Below are positions 7,393 through 15,587 of a DNA stretch of 45,192 bases, one piece after another. Origin of the DNA: a virus; IMG/VR virus record IMGVR_UViG_3300005613_000120, positions 1-45,192 of that record; one strand, written 5' to 3'. Numbering within the stretch: the first letter of the stretch is position 1; every line of letters begins with the position of its first letter. Under the pieces are notes generated by a model. It saw only the letters and a program-made list of their open reading frames with translations, was not told where the DNA came from and did not search any database. Position numbers and translations under genes: made by a program.

Positions 7393-8006
7393 GACATCTC
7401 ACCGTTGTTCTTGGAGGGCACGGCCTCCATCTTCTTGTCGCCGATCCGCACCCTGGCCTGGGTCACGCGGTTCTTCAGGCCGGGGACGGCGGCCATCGCC
7501 GCCCTTGCAGCCTCACTGTTCTTCGGCCCGCCGCCAGCGGCGACCGCAGCGACGACGCCCTCGAAATTCCGGCGTCCTGCACGGATGATCGGGGTCGCCA
7601 CGGCCAAGGGCGGGAACAGGCCCGCCCCAAAGGCCACCAGGGCCTCCGCAACGTCCCACTCGTTCTGGGCCGAGGCAAGGTCATCGCGGGCCTTCAGGGC
7701 CGCCGCATTGGCCTCATTGAGACGCTGGAGCCACTTGGCCGATTCCTCGGTCTTCTCGGCGATGAACGCAGCCAGACGCTCGGCACTCCGGTCGGCGTCC
7801 GGGTCGTTCGTGTCGAGGTTCTCCAGTTCCTCCCGGAGAATCCGAAGTTCCTCGGAAATTCGATCGCCGATCAGGCGGGTTTCCTGGACTTCCTGCTCGG
7901 TCTCGTTGACCCGGCCAGCAATATCGCCCGGCTTCTGAAACATCGCGCAGCCAGCGACAAGGCACGACAGGGCAAGGCAGGCAAGGAGGGCGGTGATCGT
8001 CTTCAT
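7389..8006 (-). CDS. Predicted lipoprotein with coiled coil (205 aa)
   Basis: The N-terminus is a clear lipoprotein signal: MKTITALLACLALSCLV followed by lipobox LVAGC, with the modified cysteine at residue ~21. A long coiled coil follows (ETEQEVQETRLIGDRISEEL, LRILREELENLD, RLNEANAAALKARDDL), then a hydrophobic stretch at ~125-150 (ALVAFGAGLFPPLAVATPII) and a basic C-terminus. A lipid-anchored coiled-coil protein could act as an outer-membrane spanin in lysis or as a superinfection-exclusion protein. Its place inside the head genes, behind its own promoter and terminator, is unusual. The chosen ATG is immediately downstream of a TATAAT box with no Shine-Dalgarno. Confidence 0.7.
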   Translation of the reverse strand: MKTITALLACLALSCLVAGCAMFQKPGDIAGRVNETEQEVQETRLIGDRISEELRILREELENLDTNDPDADRSAERLAAFIAEKTEESAKWLQRLNEANAAALKARDDLASAQNEWDVAEALVAFGAGLFPPLAVATPIIRAGRRNFEGVVAAVAAGGGPKNSEAARAAMAAVPGLKNRVTQARVRIGDKKMEAVPSKNNGEMS

Positions 8007-8021
8007 GCCACGATTATACCA
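8007..8021 (-). promoter_or_regulatory. Extended -10 promoter, probably leaderless
   Basis: On the minus strand TGG TATAAT (perfect -10 with a TGN extension) occupies 8021-8013, and the ATG of the lipoprotein starts only six bases further on. No convincing -35 is seen, as often with extended -10 promoters. Transcription would start at or within a base or two of the ATG, giving a leaderless mRNA. It lies directly after the terminator of the capsid genes. Confidence 0.6.
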
Positions 8022-8024
8022 CTG

Positions 8025-8065
8025 AAAACCCCCCTGCCCTCTGGAAAATCCAAAGGGCAGGGGGG
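8025..8065 (-). terminator. Rho-independent terminator after the capsid/decoration genes
   Basis: On the minus strand a 17-bp stem (arms 8065-8049 and 8045-8029, C6/G6 at the base, one wobble pair, TTT loop) is followed by TTTT. It sits about 45 bases after the decoration-like gene and should separate the highly expressed capsid genes from the lipoprotein and tail genes. Confidence 0.85.
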
Positions 8066-8110
8066 GGAGCATGAACCCCCTCGGCGGGACGACCGAGGCG
8101 GAAAGAAGGA

Positions 8111-8596
8111 TCAGATGAACCGGACAATCGCCTGGTTCGTGCCCACGACATCGTGGACCGTCAGGGCGACCGCCAGGGTCTTGAGGTCGGCTTCCTCGAT
8201 GTTCGCTGCCGACGTGCCAGCGGGGGTGAACCCGACGAACTTGTTCGCGGTGGATTCGTTCACCGTGATGGCGTCCCCGATCGTGATCGTGGTCGCCGCA
8301 GCCAGGTTGACGATCAGGCTGTCCCCGCGAACCGGGACCATGACCTCGATCCACCCGGCGTTTGCCGGATGGTTTTGGGTCGCCACGCCGACGAAGTATT
8401 CAGCACCGGAACCAGCGGTGTCAGAATCGACACAATAGGTCCCGACCGAGGTCGGCTTGTTGAGGTCGTCGGTCGCCGCAGCGACCGTGCTGCTCGCACA
8501 GCAGACGGCATCGCCCGCCGTCAGAGCAGAACCGGCCCAGTAGACGCGACGAAGAATGCCGCCTTCAGGACCGCCGTTGTATTGAATTCGAGCCAT
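8111..8596 (-). CDS. Head decoration/stabilisation-like protein (161 aa)
   Basis: Starts MARIQYNGGPEGGILRRVYW. The chain is Ala/Thr/Val-rich and beta-structured (ITIGDAITVNESTANKFVGF, GVATQNHPANAGWIEVMVPV). The 'AGDAV...VGVAT...AG..V.V...G' pattern and its place just after the capsid gene match small capsid decoration or cement proteins (DUF2190-like), which bind the outside of the shell. CGGAGAA lies upstream of the ATG. Function is inferred from pattern and position. Confidence 0.6.
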   Translation of the reverse strand: MARIQYNGGPEGGILRRVYWAGSALTAGDAVCCASSTVAAATDDLNKPTSVGTYCVDSDTAGSGAEYFVGVATQNHPANAGWIEVMVPVRGDSLIVNLAAATTITIGDAITVNESTANKFVGFTPAGTSAANIEEADLKTLAVALTVHDVVGTNQAIVRFI

Positions 8597-8617
8597 TTCA
8601 GTTCTCCGGGGTCAGGA

Positions 8618-9715
8618 TCAGGCGGAAACCTTGTCGAGGCGGAACAGCTTCCGGCGGTTGTAGCACAGGAAGTTGTAGGTCATGTCCACCTGGACATGGT
8701 AGGTCGTATGCTGGTTGGCCGCCTTCTCGGGGCCTTCCTCGACCATGTATTCACCTTCGAGGAAACAGGGCTTGAAGACGCCCCAGTTGATCCCGTAGAT
8801 GGGATCGGCGGTCGTCGGGGCACTGGTTCCCGCCGGGCCGGTGTACGAGTCCAGGTACGGGACCCACATGACCGGCACACGCCGGAACAGCAGGCGACCG
8901 TCCTGGGACGCGATGTCGCTGCCCAGATTGTCGTTCTGGGCTTCCAGGACCTCTTCCAGCCGACCGATGACGTTGTAGTTCGTGTAGTACCCGAAGTCGG
9001 TCGCCGTGCCCAGGGCCGGGATCTCGGTCGGGGACATGAACCGGGTCTTCGTGGCGGCCTCACGCCACTTCCGAATCAGGTCGGTCTTGTCGATCGTGGT
9101 GTAGTCGGCACACCAGTTCGACCAGCGGTTGTAGGTGGCCGAGGACAGGCCGCCAGCACCAGCCGAGAAGCCGTACGGGTTGCCGCCGCCGGTCACGCTG
9201 GAACCGTCGTAGAAGCCCGGATCCTCGCCGTTGACCGCCGGGACGATCCAGTAGTCAACGCCGAAGGGGTCGAGCTTGTCCGACGAACTGGTCGGCTGGG
9301 ACCAGAAGTTGGCCTCCAGCTTCTCAGCCATGCTGATCATGGCGTCGGCACGACGAATCTTGAGCAGCTCGACGATTCGAGCGGGCTCGCGGTTCATCTT
9401 GATCTCACGACGCTCGAAGGCGTAGTGGGAGTTGGTGTGACGCCACGGAATTTCAGCCGTGGTCATCACGTCACCGACGTTCACGTTGTCGGTCGAGAAG
9501 AGACCGACGTTGCGGGCGGCGTTGGAATGATCGGTCATCACCGACCACTTGATGCCGTAGCCGGACTGGAACGTCACGCGGCTCTTGCGAAGCAGTTCGC
9601 GGGCAGCGACATGCTCCTGAAGGTCGGTGGCGATCTCAGTCCAGCGAAGCGGGTTGAGTTCCTGAAGAGTTTGGGAGACAAGATCCGCGATGTCTCCGCC
9701 TTGCAAAACGGACAT
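8618..9715 (-). CDS. Major capsid protein
   Basis: A 365-residue protein directly after the acidic scaffold gene and before the decoration-like gene, the canonical position of the capsid gene. Near the N-terminus is a helix resembling the HK97-fold N-arm (LVSQTLQELNPLRWTEI), then ARELLRKSRVTFQSGYG and WSVMTDHSNAARNVGLF. The C-terminal part is mixed (FRRVPVMWVPYLDSYTG, YGINWGVFKPCFLEGEYMVE). Length, order and HK97-like arrangement support the call; no single diagnostic motif exists. AAGGA lies eight bases before the ATG. Confidence 0.8.
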   Translation of the reverse strand: MSVLQGGDIADLVSQTLQELNPLRWTEIATDLQEHVAARELLRKSRVTFQSGYGIKWSVMTDHSNAARNVGLFSTDNVNVGDVMTTAEIPWRHTNSHYAFERREIKMNREPARIVELLKIRRADAMISMAEKLEANFWSQPTSSSDKLDPFGVDYWIVPAVNGEDPGFYDGSSVTGGGNPYGFSAGAGGLSSATYNRWSNWCADYTTIDKTDLIRKWREAATKTRFMSPTEIPALGTATDFGYYTNYNVIGRLEEVLEAQNDNLGSDIASQDGRLLFRRVPVMWVPYLDSYTGPAGTSAPTTADPIYGINWGVFKPCFLEGEYMVEEGPEKAANQHTTYHVQVDMTYNFLCYNRRKLFRLDKVSA

Positions 9716-9730
9716 TGGAGTATCCTTGTA

Positions 9731-10708
9731 TCAATACAGACCGCGTTCGCGCATCCTGGCTCCGAGATTGGCGATGGCTCTCGCTTCGCGGTCGCCGTCG
9801 TCGCCCTCGGACAAAGCCGGGCGGGAGATGAATCTGCCCCTCCGGTCCTTGATCGCGGTGCTGATCTGCTTTTTCGTGATTACTTCGTACTGATCGCCGA
9901 AAGCGGACCTCAGTGCCTTCTTGAAGATCTCAGGTCGAGACGGAGGCTTCTCATTCATGGCCTGATAGCCAAGAGTGATCCGGTCCATTTCTTCCCTGAG
10001 GGCCTCTCGATTCTTCGCGTAGTCCGACATCGGGTCGAGCGTGATGCTCGTCCCTTCGCCGAAGAGATCGTGATATTCCGGCCCCAGTTTCGACATTTCA
10101 TTGTCAAAGCTGGACACCGCATTCGTCGTCTCGACCTCGCTGAGCTTGGACTGAAGCCGCTTGATCTCGGCGTTGAACTTCTCCGTGAGCTTTTCCATCG
10201 CCCGAGCAGTGTCCGGGTCGATGTAGCCCATGTCGAAGTCATCGGACTCAGAATCATCCGGATCCTGGTCCTCTTCGAGCGAGTCGTACGTTTCCTCGAA
10301 TTCATCCTCGTCCTCATCTTCCTTGCCGGACTTCTTGTCGGGCTTTTCAGACTTGGCCTTGGACTCGGCTTCGGCCTTCTCGATGAATCGCTTGAGAACG
10401 CTCTCGGGCGTCTGCTGAATCTGCTCGACGGTCATGTCCAGCAGGCTTGCAGCCTTCGCCATCAGTTCATCCGTGGCATTGTCTTCCCGAGCATCGCCAT
10501 CGTCCTGGGAATTCGCGGCATCTTCCAGGGCGGCAGCGTCGTCCTCGTTCGGCTCGGCGTCGGCATCTTCCTCGGCTCGCGGGAATTCCGGCGAGCCATG
10601 GTCGTAGCCTGCCCGAGTGTCGCTGAAACGACTGAGGACAGCATCATCAGGAATCACGTTCTGGGCTTCCTCGTCTCTTGCGAAGCTCAGCCCAACTGTG
10701 CCACTCAT
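9731..10708 (-). CDS. Scaffolding protein (acidic, 325 aa)
   Basis: Strongly acidic N-terminal half (EEDADAEPNEDDAAALEDAA, KEDEDEDEFEETYDSLEEDQ), a helical coiled-coil middle (RAMEKLTEKFNAEIKRLQSK) and a basic C-terminus (RARMRERGLY-like end with NLGARMRERGLY). An acidic helical protein between portal and capsid genes, with a basic tail for capsid binding, is the classic scaffold plan. Scaffolds guide procapsid assembly and then leave or are degraded. The ATG at 10708 overlaps the upstream stop; a GTG one codon earlier is an alternative start. Confidence 0.75.
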   Translation of the reverse strand: MSGTVGLSFARDEEAQNVIPDDAVLSRFSDTRAGYDHGSPEFPRAEEDADAEPNEDDAAALEDAANSQDDGDAREDNATDELMAKAASLLDMTVEQIQQTPESVLKRFIEKAEAESKAKSEKPDKKSGKEDEDEDEFEETYDSLEEDQDPDDSESDDFDMGYIDPDTARAMEKLTEKFNAEIKRLQSKLSEVETTNAVSSFDNEMSKLGPEYHDLFGEGTSITLDPMSDYAKNREALREEMDRITLGYQAMNEKPPSRPEIFKKALRSAFGDQYEVITKKQISTAIKDRRGRFISRPALSEGDDGDREARAIANLGARMRERGLY

Positions 10709-11076
10709 CACGGATCTCCGTATCCACCATTGTTATCCCGAATGCCGACCGAACGCAAATACTTTTTGCGTTGTCCCGGCGATTCAAAGATCGCCCGGCC
10801 ATCCGGGGTGAAATTCAAGGCCACCCCAGCCTTCTTCCTCGCGTGTTCCTGCATCTCCTTGATCTGGCTCGGGTGACACCCGGCAGACTCACTGACCACA
10901 GGCCAAGTAGAACAAGAACCACCAAATCCACCGAGTTCGGTCTGGTAGTCCCTCTTGAGCCACTGTCCTTCGTGCAGGATCATCCCTGATGGAGATTCCC
11001 GACGCTCCATCTCGGACACGGACATCTGGATCTCGAAGGTGTCGCCAGAATCACTCTTGTAGCAGTATACAGGCAT
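10708..11076 (-). CDS. FmdB-like small protein without zinc cysteines (122 aa)
   Basis: The N-terminus MPVYCYKSDSGDTFEIQMSV follows the FmdB zinc-ribbon opening (MPxYxYxC..CG..FE), but the second metal-binding pair is missing. A positively charged C-terminal half (SQIKEMQEHARKKAGVALNF, RKKYLRSVGI) follows. Small FmdB-like proteins are often found between portal and scaffold genes in phages; their function is unknown. TGATG coupling to the portal gene supports co-expression. Confidence 0.55.
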   Translation of the reverse strand: MPVYCYKSDSGDTFEIQMSVSEMERRESPSGMILHEGQWLKRDYQTELGGFGGSCSTWPVVSESAGCHPSQIKEMQEHARKKAGVALNFTPDGRAIFESPGQRKKYLRSVGIRDNNGGYGDP

Positions 11077-12866
11077 CAGCTATTTGGTCTCCCGATGGCG
11101 GCGGCCTCGGAGTCCTGGACGTTGGATCCGAGCAGCAGCCGCTTCATCACGTCGTCCTTTCCGCTCTGGGTCGCACCAGGCCGGTTGACCCTGGTCACTG
11201 TCCGGTCTCCAGCCGGGACCCCGCCACCGCCGCCGCGACCGGACATCTGATCGACGAACGTGTCCTGCCCGACGAACTCGATGAACTCGTTCAGTTCAGG
11301 CAGGTTCGCGTACTTGGAAACGTAGCCCAGGATCCGCTTCATGTTCGGAGCCTCGCCCTTCGCCATCATCACCGGGATCATCGGCATGATGTATTGCTGC
11401 ATCACCTGCCCCATCGCCTTCAGACGCCGGGCGGGAGTGTTGTGCTGCATCGAGAAGGGCTCGATGTCGATCTCGTAGTCGCTGACCTTGCCCTTTCGGA
11501 TGTCGGGCGAGAACTTCACCGGAATGCTGTAGTTCTCAGTGACCTTGTGCTGGACCTCAAGATCGTACACCGGGTCCTCCCAGACCAGCGAACCAATGTG
11601 GCAAACCACGTCTCGCGTGAACGACACCGTCTGGTCCTGCATGTCGCTGACACGCTGACTCGCGTTTGCCGCCAGCATCTCGTCCTGGCCGAGCGTTTCA
11701 GCCTGCGGGCTCAGGCCGCCCAGCGTGTCCAGGTTGCCGCCCAGGTAGCTGAACAATTCCCGAATCTGGATGAAGAACGCCAGGTTCGTCGGGTTCGGCC
11801 CGCCCCAGTCCACCGGCTGCACGCTCGACGGATCGTCCATTCCGTAAGCCTCGCCGTCGCTGGCGTCCTTGAACGTCTCGGCATCCTCCTCCGAACCCTT
11901 GCGGTAGACCGCCATCGACTTCTGCCGCTCGGCCTGACGACCGAGCTTCCGGAAGACGTGGTTCGCCAGGTCGTGCAAATCCATCATCAAGCTTGCCGGT
12001 GGAACCGGCATCGTGTTCGACGGGACCTCGTTCAAATTCAGGATGTGGTACGGCCCGGCCTCACGACCGTCCCACTCCACCACCTTCAGCACCTTCGCCG
12101 AACCGGCGTACCCGGCCTGGGAGATGCTCGACGCCGGGATCGTCACCACCAGCTTCTCTCGCGGAAGCCAGATGTCCCAGACCTCCGTCATCGGAACGAC
12201 CGTGTCCTTCTCGGCGTCGAGACCCTGGCTCATCGCCTCGGCACGGATGTCGCCATGCTCGTTGTAGGTCCGGTTGGTGACCTCCTCGATCGAATCCTTG
12301 TTCTTGTCGGCCCAATCCTTCGCCTGATCCAACGGAATCCGATACCTGTCCCCCATGAACCCGCACAACTCGAACCGGGGAACGGTCATGTCATGCACCC
12401 AGTCATCAAGCGACACCGGGTCCGCAAACGGCATCCCAGAATCGTGCATGTACCCGTACGCCTCGTGCAGGCCCAGGCTCGTCACGCCGACCTTCATCAG
12501 GCCAAGCCCGAACATCGCGTCCTTCGTCACGATGCGAAGGTTCCGCTCGAACGGCATCTCATGCTTCAAGATGTGGTTCATCGCCAGTTCGAGCCGGAAG
12601 GCCGGGGCCTTGTTCTGCTCGTTCCTGGCGAACACGTTCACTTGCGGGCACGTCGCGGCAAGCTGCCTGGTGTAGATGCTCACCAGCATCTCGATCAGAT
12701 TGATCGGGACCTTGTCTCCAGCCTTCGACTGCGAGTGGTAGTGCGACCCGACGAACTGCCTCAATGCCATCAGCCTCGCAGACCGGAAGTCCTGAAGCTC
12801 GCGCCGGGAATGCAGAATCGCCTTTCCGAGGGCGTCCATCGACCGCTGATCGTTCGGGTTCACCAT
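11076..12866 (-). CDS. Portal protein
   Basis: 596 residues, next to the large terminase and before the scaffold and capsid genes. The N-terminal part is helical (SMDALGKAILHSRRELQDF, RQFVGSHYHSQSKAGDK), with INLIEMLVSIYTRQLAATCP like the stem/wing start of portals. Mid-protein PHDLANHVFRKLGRQAERQ-type helices and a crown-like C-terminal region follow, with GQDEMLAANASQRVSDMQDQ and a flexible Gly-rich end. Portals form the dodecameric ring through which DNA is packaged. Length and context are right for this class. The ATG overlaps the terminase stop. The strongest evidence is gene order. Confidence 0.85.
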   Translation of the reverse strand: MVNPNDQRSMDALGKAILHSRRELQDFRSARLMALRQFVGSHYHSQSKAGDKVPINLIEMLVSIYTRQLAATCPQVNVFARNEQNKAPAFRLELAMNHILKHEMPFERNLRIVTKDAMFGLGLMKVGVTSLGLHEAYGYMHDSGMPFADPVSLDDWVHDMTVPRFELCGFMGDRYRIPLDQAKDWADKNKDSIEEVTNRTYNEHGDIRAEAMSQGLDAEKDTVVPMTEVWDIWLPREKLVVTIPASSISQAGYAGSAKVLKVVEWDGREAGPYHILNLNEVPSNTMPVPPASLMMDLHDLANHVFRKLGRQAERQKSMAVYRKGSEEDAETFKDASDGEAYGMDDPSSVQPVDWGGPNPTNLAFFIQIRELFSYLGGNLDTLGGLSPQAETLGQDEMLAANASQRVSDMQDQTVSFTRDVVCHIGSLVWEDPVYDLEVQHKVTENYSIPVKFSPDIRKGKVSDYEIDIEPFSMQHNTPARRLKAMGQVMQQYIMPMIPVMMAKGEAPNMKRILGYVSKYANLPELNEFIEFVGQDTFVDQMSGRGGGGGVPAGDRTVTRVNRPGATQSGKDDVMKRLLLGSNVQDSEAAAIGRPNS

Positions 12867-14650
12867 CGCTGGGCACTCCGCTTCCTGTTTCGACGCATGG
12901 TCATCCTCGCGGCCATCGAGCCGTCCGGTTCACGTCTTGAATTCGCCGCACCGCCAAGAGACGACACCCGCCTCCGACCGATCCCCTTCCACAGCAAGGC
13001 GTCCGCGATCACCCTGTCACCGTGGTTCTGGTCCGCTCCCGAAGGGTCGATCTTGTTCGAGCTTCTGGAGTGAGCGACCTTGTCGCCCTTCATGAAGACG
13101 TACTGACGCATCTCATCATACGTCCCCTTGCTCGGAATGATGATCTCGCCGGATTTCACCGCACGCCTGAAATCACCGAGCAGGCTCAGCTTCGATTCCT
13201 TCGTGCTGAAAAATCCAGGGATGTCCGTGATGCTCCGCTTCAGCCGGTACTCGTCCTGCTTCCACCAGATCGAACGATATCCGCTCTCAAGGATCACGTC
13301 GCCGAAATTCCGGCCAGGCCCGTTCGCCTCCCAGATCAGCAGCGGGTTTCTGCCGCTGGACTTCTCGAACGCCTTGCACAGGGCAAGGGCGATCTTCGCC
13401 AACGCCTCCGGCCTGGTGTTGTTGCAGACGAACTCGCCCACCTTTTCTCCGGTCGTCCTTCTCCCGATCGACAGCACCGAATTGCTCGACCCCGTGCCCG
13501 TTGCAATGTCGCCCGCGATCACGAAATCGTCGTCGATCATGACCGGCTGCCCGTCACGAAGCGGAACCCACAGGTGAAACCGCCCGTCAGTGACCTCGTC
13601 GAAGAACCTGAAATCGCCAGTCTCCTCGTCGTACCTGATCTCGCATCGGTGCATCGGGTGCCGCATTTGAAGACGCTGCACTTCCGAAACCATGATCGGA
13701 TCAAAGAACTGGTAGTCCGAGCCCAGGTAGTCAATGTCGAGTTCCTGGGCGATCTCCATCGGGTGGCTTCGACGCTCGCATTCACGGTCGTACCAGGGGC
13801 TCCGCCACTTGCCGTTGTCGTCGAGGTACTTGCCCTCGGCCTTCCGCGGGTGCAACGTCCAGTGAAACACCAGCTTCTTGATCTTCGAGTGGGCCAGGTC
13901 CGCAAATGCGTTGCCCATGCCCTTCGGCGTCGAATTGAACAGGCGGCAATTCGTCGCATCGCCCGTCGCCGCCAACGCCTCGTATCCGTTCTCGACCGAC
14001 GCGAACTCGTCCAGACCGATCGCCGTGCGACGACCGCCGCGAGCGATGTCGCCAGTCGTCGAATCACCGTCGATGGTCGATCCGTTCGAGTCGTTCACGA
14101 TTGACAGCAGCTTTCGGCTGGTCGGCGGCAGCAACCACGTCGGCAGATGGTTGTGGATGAAGTCGATTTTCCAGAACAACGAGTCCGGGTCGCCCTTCTC
14201 GTCAACCAAGGATTCCTTTCTCGACACCATCAGGAAGCTCTGATCCGGCCAGAAATGCCACAGGTACTCGAACGCGATCAGGATCATCCATGATGCGCCC
14301 ATGTCGCGGCTTTTCTCGATCAGGGCGTCCTGGCCTACCTTGATCGACTCCAGCAACGCCATGATCCCCTCGTCCTGGTACTCGTACGTCACCATCGGGA
14401 GCTTGGACGGCGTCCTTCTCGGGTCGTAGGTCCACACAAAGGCATTGATGTAGAACAGCGGGTCCGCCGCGCACATGTTCCGAATGCTCTCGGCGTGTTC
14501 CGCAGACGAATTTCCCAAGTCCACGATGGCTTTGCGAAACAGCAGGTTGGCAGTCACGTCCTTCGGGATTGCCTTGTAGTACGGCTGGGCCGACGCCTTC
14601 CAGCGTTCTGGACCGGCAAGGACCGGATTTTCGCTCAACTCCAGGCTCAA
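12860..14650 (-). CDS. terL: Terminase large subunit
   Basis: 596 residues, two-domain packaging motor. The ATPase has Walker A KSRDMGAS at 113-120, Walker B IGLDE at 211-215 and the coupling motif STPKG at 240-244. The nuclease domain begins with the conserved acidic residue in FVIAGDIATGTGSS (D381), followed by LLIWEANGPG (~445) and HGDRVIADALLW near the C-terminus; these are the usual RNase H-fold metal ligands. Together they drive ATP-dependent DNA translocation and cutting at the portal. The start is TTG overlapping the TGA of the upstream gene, with GGGGA before it, so translation is likely coupled and weak. Confidence 0.93.
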   Translation of the reverse strand: MSLELSENPVLAGPERWKASAQPYYKAIPKDVTANLLFRKAIVDLGNSSAEHAESIRNMCAADPLFYINAFVWTYDPRRTPSKLPMVTYEYQDEGIMALLESIKVGQDALIEKSRDMGASWMILIAFEYLWHFWPDQSFLMVSRKESLVDEKGDPDSLFWKIDFIHNHLPTWLLPPTSRKLLSIVNDSNGSTIDGDSTTGDIARGGRRTAIGLDEFASVENGYEALAATGDATNCRLFNSTPKGMGNAFADLAHSKIKKLVFHWTLHPRKAEGKYLDDNGKWRSPWYDRECERRSHPMEIAQELDIDYLGSDYQFFDPIMVSEVQRLQMRHPMHRCEIRYDEETGDFRFFDEVTDGRFHLWVPLRDGQPVMIDDDFVIAGDIATGTGSSNSVLSIGRRTTGEKVGEFVCNNTRPEALAKIALALCKAFEKSSGRNPLLIWEANGPGRNFGDVILESGYRSIWWKQDEYRLKRSITDIPGFFSTKESKLSLLGDFRRAVKSGEIIIPSKGTYDEMRQYVFMKGDKVAHSRSSNKIDPSGADQNHGDRVIADALLWKGIGRRRVSSLGGAANSRREPDGSMAARMTMRRNRKRSAQRW

Positions 14651-15255
14651 ATCGGATCCCCGACCTCTTGTGAATCCAGCTTTTCCTGGATCCGCTTTTC
14701 GATCATCTCCTGAACTCGCTCGGACATCATTTCACGCTTGATTTCCGCCTGCACAAGCGAATCTTCGTGCGCTTTGATGACTTCGGCCAGCGTTTCCTGC
14801 AAGACACGGCCACTTTGCCTGAATCTGGCGTCCTGCTCAAGTTCCGACTTGGACGGCATGAGCTTGGCATAGATCGTCTTCATGAAGTCGGTCAAGCCGA
14901 CTTCCCTGGCCCATCTCAACATCGTGACCGAACCGCTGCTCGGGACCAGATCAGGGTCGATCCGCTCCAGCGGGACCGCGTGATGCTGGATCACCCATTT
15001 CGCCTCGTCCCTCGGGGCCGCACTCCGCTTCATCGCCGCCATCGAAAGAGCCGACCACAGCACATCTTCCGTGTCCGAGCCAAGCTCCGAGACCGCTGGC
15101 GGACCACCGTACTCGACTCCGACGATTTCCCATGCGGATTCCACGTCCATGTCCTCGTCGCCGTCGAGAAGATCACCGACACGCGACAAGAACTGGTCCA
15201 TTCGACCATCACGACGCAGCTTCCAGACCAGCAGTTCTCTGTCGTACCCGTCCAT
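14647..15255 (-). CDS. Possible terminase small subunit (202 aa), first gene of the late operon
   Basis: Starts MDGYDRELLVWKLRRDGRMD. Acidic central part and a long charged C-terminal helix (AEVIKAHEDSLVQAEIKREM, VQEMIEKRIQEKLDSQEV). It is directly upstream of terL and first in the leftward operon, the normal place for the small terminase, which recognises DNA and forms rings. No clear HTH is visible, so the call is mainly positional. The ATG is preceded by a copy of the repeated hairpin element containing AAGGA, so translation may be controlled by it. Confidence 0.45.
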   Translation of the reverse strand: MDGYDRELLVWKLRRDGRMDQFLSRVGDLLDGDEDMDVESAWEIVGVEYGGPPAVSELGSDTEDVLWSALSMAAMKRSAAPRDEAKWVIQHHAVPLERIDPDLVPSSGSVTMLRWAREVGLTDFMKTIYAKLMPSKSELEQDARFRQSGRVLQETLAEVIKAHEDSLVQAEIKREMMSERVQEMIEKRIQEKLDSQEVGDPI

Positions 15256-15282
15256 TGTGTCCTTCGCTTCCCTCCGGCCAAT
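15256..15282 (-). repeat. Twin-GA hairpin element, copy before the small-terminase candidate
   Basis: Minus-strand copy. The element runs from ATTGGCCGGAG through GCGAAGGACACA to the ATG. The CC of CCGGA can pair with the GG of AAGGA, placing the ribosome binding site in the 3' arm. It matches the copy at 17442-17468 in 30 of 32 bases including the start codon. It is the only copy outside the rightward genes. Confidence 0.7.
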
Positions 15283-15288
15283 GCGATT

Positions 15289-15294
15289 ACTGTA
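15289..15294 (-). promoter_or_regulatory. Weak -10-like box (TACAGT) for the leftward operon
   Basis: On the minus strand TACAGT lies 33 bases before the ATG of the small-terminase candidate. No good -35 is found at 16-18 bases. It resembles the TACACT boxes of the rightward promoters and may be one of two starts for the late operon. Confidence 0.3.
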
Positions 15295-15357
15295 CCAGGC
15301 AAAGCAAAGACCAGCCTGTACGGGAAACGGCTGGAAATTGGCTGGCAGATGTTAGTA

Positions 15358-15388
15358 CGGGTTTTGTTAGATACGAAGCCCTGTAAAA
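15358..15388. repeat. 31-base repeat, intergenic copy
   Basis: 28 of 31 bases match 26844-26874, inside the primase-helicase gene; the perfect core is AGATACGAAGCCCTGT. These are the only two copies found. A leftward transcript of this copy would be complementary to the primase-helicase mRNA. Confidence 0.75.
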
Positions 15389-15404
15389 ATGATAGTGGTA
15401 TCAG

Positions 15405-15432
15405 ATTACAAACCAGGTTCCGGCCAATGCAA
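15405..15432 (-). promoter_or_regulatory. Candidate leftward late promoter (TTGCAT-16-TGTAAT)
   Basis: Minus strand: -35 TTGCAT (15432-15427), spacer of 16 bases, -10 TGTAAT (15410-15405). The start would be near 15398, giving a leader of about 140 bases containing the 31-base repeat in antisense sense. The block ATTGGCCGGA within the spacer also matches the repeated hairpin element, which could be coincidence. Confidence 0.45.
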
Positions 15433-15473
15433 AAGTCGGGAAATTTGCACCATGTTTGTGACTGATACCAAAG

Positions 15474-15518
15474 TCAAAAAAATCACGCGAAGTGGGGGGC
15501 TGTATTGAATACTTCGCG
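15474..15518 (-). terminator. Inverted repeat with minus-strand T-run
   Basis: Perfect 8-bp arms CGCGAAGT (15486-15493) and ACTTCGCG (15511-15518) with a 17-base loop. On the minus strand it is followed by TGATTTTTTTG. It would stop leftward transcription entering from the right. The same symmetry could also be a protein-binding site. No minus-strand gene lies to its right within 10 kb. Confidence 0.5.
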
Positions 15519-15587
15519 GGGGCCGGGGGGCGTGGTTCGGGTTGCGTGCGGGTCGGCTCCAGGTTCGGGTCCTGTCCGGCACATGCG

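Noticed and set aside
8153-10876. Long plus-strand open frame opposite the decoration, capsid and scaffold genes
   Set aside because: It mirrors the GC-rich codon pattern of the opposite genes; product is Arg/Gly/Val-rich with no fold or family signs and no start signal.
10989-13073. Long plus-strand open frame opposite the portal gene
   Set aside because: Antisense shadow of the portal; His/Arg/Val-rich product typical of reverse complement of acidic, GC-ending codons.
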